7,856 nucleotides of DNA from contig JAEXUU010000165.1 in assembly GCA_023452965.1 (NCBI GenBank), forward strand, positions 1 through 7,856, given 5' to 3'. The notes under the pieces were generated by a model that saw only the letters and a list, made by a program, of their open reading frames with translations, ran no database searches and had not been told where the DNA came from. Below are positions 5,908-7,856 of this stretch, in pieces. A program made the position numbers and the translations under genes. Numbering within the stretch: position 1 is the first letter of the stretch; each line of letters begins with the position of its first letter. This DNA comes from Pseudomonadota bacterium (GTDB lineage Bacteria > Pseudomonadota > Alphaproteobacteria > Rhizobiales > Beijerinckiaceae).

Positions 5908-6000
5908 GTCATCCCGGGCGACCGCAGGGAGACCCGGGATCCATTCCTGAATCGTTCCGGAATGGATCCCGGGTCTTCGCTTCGCTACGCCCGGGACGAC
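5908..6000. repeat. Palindromic intergenic repeat (REP/MITE-like) between znuC and znuB
   Basis: An almost complete inverted repeat of 93 bases. The inner arms, 17 bases each, are perfect (GACCCGGGATCCATTCC at 5931-5947 against 5959-5975) with an 11-base loop at 5948-5958. The outer arms (5908-5920 against 5988-6000, GTC.TCCCGGGCG) match at 12 of 13. The middle arm segments (5921-5930 and 5976-5987) differ in sequence and length, so the structure has an internal bulge. The right arm contains TTCGCTTCGCTACGCCCGGG, which I associate with dispersed palindromes in Hyphomicrobiales genomes; that is memory, not a search. It encodes no protein. In the mRNA it would fold into a very stable hairpin between znuC and znuB and could stop 3' exonucleases or attenuate transcription. 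Confidence 0.85.
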
Positions 6001-6021
6001 GGCGCATTTGAACTGAACGCG

Positions 6022-6897
6022 ATGCTCTACGACCTCCTGATCGGCCCCTTCGCCGAATTCGACTTCATGCGCCGGGCGCTGGTCGGCATCGTCGCGCTCT
6101 CGCTCTCGGGCGCGCCGGTCGGCGTCTTCCTGATGCTGCGGCGGATGAGCCTGACCGGGGACGCCATGGCCCATGCGATCCTGCCGGGCGCGGCGCTCGG
6201 CTATCTCGTCGCCGGCTTCTCGCTGCCGGCGATGACGCTGGGCGGGCTCGCGGCGGGCTTTGCGGTCGCACTCGCGGCGGGCGCCGTGGCGCGCCTGACC
6301 GTGCTGAAGGAGGATGCCTCGCTCGCCGCGTTCTACCTGATCTCGCTGGCGCTCGGCGTCACCCTGGTCTCGCTGCGCGGCTCGGCGGTCGATCTCTTCC
6401 ATGTGCTGTTCGGCAATGTGCTGGCGCTCGACGACGAGGTGCTGCTGCTGCTCGCCTCCGTCGCCAGCATCACGCTCGCGACCCTGGCGCTGGTCTACCG
6501 GCCGCTGGTGATGGAATGCGTCGATCCCGGCTTCCTGCGCTCGGTCAGTCGCTCGGGCGGCTTCGTCCACCTGACCTTCCTCGGCCTCGTCGTGCTCAAC
6601 CTCGTCGCCGGCTTCCATGCGCTCGGCACCTTGCTCGCGGTCGGCCTGATGATGCTGCCGGCGGCCGCGGCGCGCTTCTGGACGGCCGACATCACCCGGC
6701 TGATCCTCACCGCCACCGGCCTCGGCATCCTCTCCGGTTATGCCGGGCTGGTCGCCTCCTACGCCGCCGGCAGCAATCTCCCGGCAGGGCCGGCGGTCAT
6801 TCTCGCCGCCGGAGCGCTCTATCTCGGCTCGCTGCTGTTCGGCTCGCAGGGCGGGCTGGCGCGGCGGCTCTTGCCTCGGGCCCATCTCCAGCGCTAG
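6022..6897 (+). CDS. znuB: Zinc ABC transporter permease ZnuB
   Basis: Inner-membrane permease of the ABC-3 family that forms the zinc channel with ZnuC. The product is 291 residues, slightly longer than E. coli ZnuB (about 260). Hydrophobic segments lie near residues 18-39, 53-70, 72-92, 102-118, 139-158, 182-197, 200-216, 226-248 and 256-274. The family signature RMSLTGDAMAHAILPGAALGYL (41-62) is intact, as is the ALGTLLAVGLMMLPAAAAR region (200-218). The ATG at 6022 is chosen because MLYDLLIGPFAEFDFMRRAL is the usual family N-terminus. An in-frame ATG at 5962 would add 20 residues encoded largely by the palindromic repeat. No good Shine-Dalgarno precedes either start. The TAG stop (6895-6897) is followed directly by TAA and touches the Zur-like box of znuA. 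Confidence 0.94.
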   Translation: MLYDLLIGPFAEFDFMRRALVGIVALSLSGAPVGVFLMLRRMSLTGDAMAHAILPGAALGYLVAGFSLPAMTLGGLAAGFAVALAAGAVARLTVLKEDASLAAFYLISLALGVTLVSLRGSAVDLFHVLFGNVLALDDEVLLLLASVASITLATLALVYRPLVMECVDPGFLRSVSRSGGFVHLTFLGLVVLNLVAGFHALGTLLAVGLMMLPAAAARFWTADITRLILTATGLGILSGYAGLVASYAAGSNLPAGPAVILAAGALYLGSLLFGSQGGLARRLLPRAHLQR

Positions 6898-6917
6898 TAA
6901 TGTTATAGTGTTTCATA
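6897..6917 (+). promoter_or_regulatory. Zur-like operator 2 and probable promoter of znuA
   Basis: TAATGTTATAGTGTTTCAT (6898-6916) is an AT-rich island between znuB and znuA. It has ATG and CAT ends around a TATA-rich centre and fits the remembered Zur pattern ATGTTATA-N-TATAACAT at 13 of 16 specified positions. It matches operator 1 in inverted orientation. Within it, TATAGT (6904-6909) is 5 of 6 to a -10 element, but no good -35 lies 17 bases upstream. Transcription would start near 6916, leaving an 18-base leader with a weak GAGAG (6924-6928) before the ATG at 6934. Its first base is the last base of the znuB stop codon. Confidence 0.75.
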
Positions 6918-6933
6918 TAGCGCGAGAGCCGTC

Positions 6934-7856
6934 ATGTTGAACCGCCGTCTTCTCCTCCTCTCGGGCCTCGTCGCCGGGGTCGGCCTGTCGCTGCCGGTCT
7001 TCGCCCAGGAGAAATCGGCTCAGGACAAGCCCGCGGAGGGCAAGCTCGCGGTCGTCGCCAGCTTCTCGATCCTCGCCGACTTCGTGCGCGCGGTTGGCGG
7101 CGAGCGCGTCGCGCTGACCACGCTGGTCGGGCCCGACGGCGACGCCCATGTCTACTCGCCGAGCCCGGCCGACGCGAAGGCGATGGCTGCGGCCAGCCTC
7201 GTCGTCGTCAACGGGCTGAAATTCGAAGGCTGGCTGACCCGGCTGCTGAAATCGTCGGGGACCAAGGCGACGCTGGCGACGGCGACCGAGGGGATCGCGC
7301 CCCTGAAGATGCAGGATGACGGACACGGTCACGGCCACAGCCATGGCGGCGAGGATCCGCATGCCTGGCAGAACGTCGCAAACGCCAAGGTCTACGTCGC
7401 CAACATTCAGAAGGCGCTGAGCGACGCCGATCCGGCCGGCAAGGCACACTACGAGGCGAATGCCGCGGCCTATCTGGCGAAGCTCGATGAGCTCGAGGCC
7501 GAGATTCGCGCGGCCGTGGCCCGCATCCCGGCCGACCGGCGCAAGGCGATCACCTCGCATGACGCCTTCGCCTACTTTTCCAAGGCCTATGGCATCGCCT
7601 TCGTCGCGCCGCAGGGCGTCTCGACCGAGGCGGAGGCGTCTGCCCGCGATGTCGGCCGGATCATCCGCCAGGTGAAGGCGCAGAAAGTGCCGGCGGTGTT
7701 CCTCGAAAACATCAGCAATCCGCGCCTCGCCGAGCAGATCGCCCGCGAAAGCGGCGCCAGGATCGGCGGGCGGCTCTATTCGGATGCGCTCTCGGGCGGC
7801 GATGGGCCGGCCGGGACTTACATCGCGATGATGAAACACAATATAAGCCAGATCGA
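6934..7856 (+). CDS. znuA: Zinc ABC transporter substrate-binding protein ZnuA, 3' end outside window
   Basis: Periplasmic zinc receptor (cluster A-I/TroA-like fold) for ZnuBC. The 307 residues present are nearly complete; the last visible stretch, TYIAMMKHNISQI, is the usual family C-terminus, so only about 10-20 residues should be missing. A signal peptide covers 1-24 (VFA|QE cleavage); it has Arg-Arg followed by LLLL (4-9) and so may be read as Sec or Tat. Zinc ligands expected from the family are all visible: His72 in DAHVYSP, His143 in DPHAW, His209 in TSHDAF and Asp284 in YSDAL. The charged His-rich loop typical of ZnuA lies just before the second ligand (DDGHGHGHSHGGED, 128-141), with four histidines at 131, 133, 135 and 137. 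This loop separates zinc receptors from most manganese receptors. The gene has its own Zur-like operator. Confidence 0.95.
   Translation, partial: MLNRRLLLLSGLVAGVGLSLPVFAQEKSAQDKPAEGKLAVVASFSILADFVRAVGGERVALTTLVGPDGDAHVYSPSPADAKAMAAASLVVVNGLKFEGWLTRLLKSSGTKATLATATEGIAPLKMQDDGHGHGHSHGGEDPHAWQNVANAKVYVANIQKALSDADPAGKAHYEANAAAYLAKLDELEAEIRAAVARIPADRRKAITSHDAFAYFSKAYGIAFVAPQGVSTEAEASARDVGRIIRQVKAQKVPAVFLENISNPRLAEQIARESGARIGGRLYSDALSGGDGPAGTYIAMMKHNISQI

Noticed and set aside
5908..6000. Palindrome as an insertion sequence remnant or CRISPR repeat
   Set aside because: No transposase fragment, no target-site duplication that I could identify, and no repeated unit with spacers; a REP/MITE-like element fits better.
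5809..6885. Long minus-strand frame (358 codons) antisense to znuB and the repeat
   Set aside because: Arg/Gln/Glu/Asp-rich sequence with no domain; its tail crosses the palindromic repeat. The opposite strand encodes an intact ZnuB.
7831..7846. Third Zur-like string (reverse complement TTATATTGTGTTTCAT) near the window end
   Set aside because: It lies inside the conserved C-terminal codons of znuA (MMKHNI) and is explained by the protein sequence; not at a promoter position.

Overview
This is a GC-rich chromosomal window in which nearly every base is coding or short spacer, with Tat- and Sec-exported proteins, a TAXI-type TRAP transporter and AT-rich Zur-like operators. Together with a CCCGGG-rich palindromic repeat of a type I associate with Hyphomicrobiales (Bosea/Bradyrhizobium-like genomes), this points to an alphaproteobacterium, probably of that order. 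The genus is inference only.

Left third (1-1959, minus strand): a TAXI-family TRAP transporter operon. The periplasmic binding protein (991-1959) is transcribed first. A strong intrinsic terminator hairpin (937-967) follows, and then the fused 4TM/12TM TRAP permease (879 down to the window edge, incomplete). The hairpin between the two genes should make binding protein in excess over permease.

Middle (2197-4909): a divergently transcribed, Tat-exported OpgG/OpgD-family periplasmic glucan protein (2197-3819) with no opgH beside it. It converges on a small uncharacterised gene (3832-4095, minus), which is divergent from a DUF2161-type protein with a PD-(D/E)XK nuclease-like motif and a possible C-terminal winged helix (4208-4909).

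Right part (4948-7856, plus strand): a zinc-uptake locus. A Zur-like operator sits on a good sigma70-type promoter, followed at once by a 47-codon ORF with an alternating-histidine N-terminus and one membrane segment. This ORF overlaps znuC (ATPase) by 4 bases. After a 93-bp palindromic repeat comes znuB (permease). A second Zur-like operator, in opposite orientation, overlaps the znuB stop codon and precedes znuA (zinc-binding protein, cut by the window end). ZnuA should capture Zn2+ in the periplasm with its His/Asp site and His-rich loop, ZnuB should carry it across the inner membrane, and ZnuC should power transport. Two Zur sites imply separate zinc-repressed promoters for the small ORF-znuCB and for znuA. 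No zur gene is seen in the window.

The most unusual element is the 47-aa histidine-rich membrane ORF under the first Zur box. Its mRNA is predicted to be leaderless or nearly so. I saw no tRNA, rRNA, CRISPR array, insertion sequence or phage gene.
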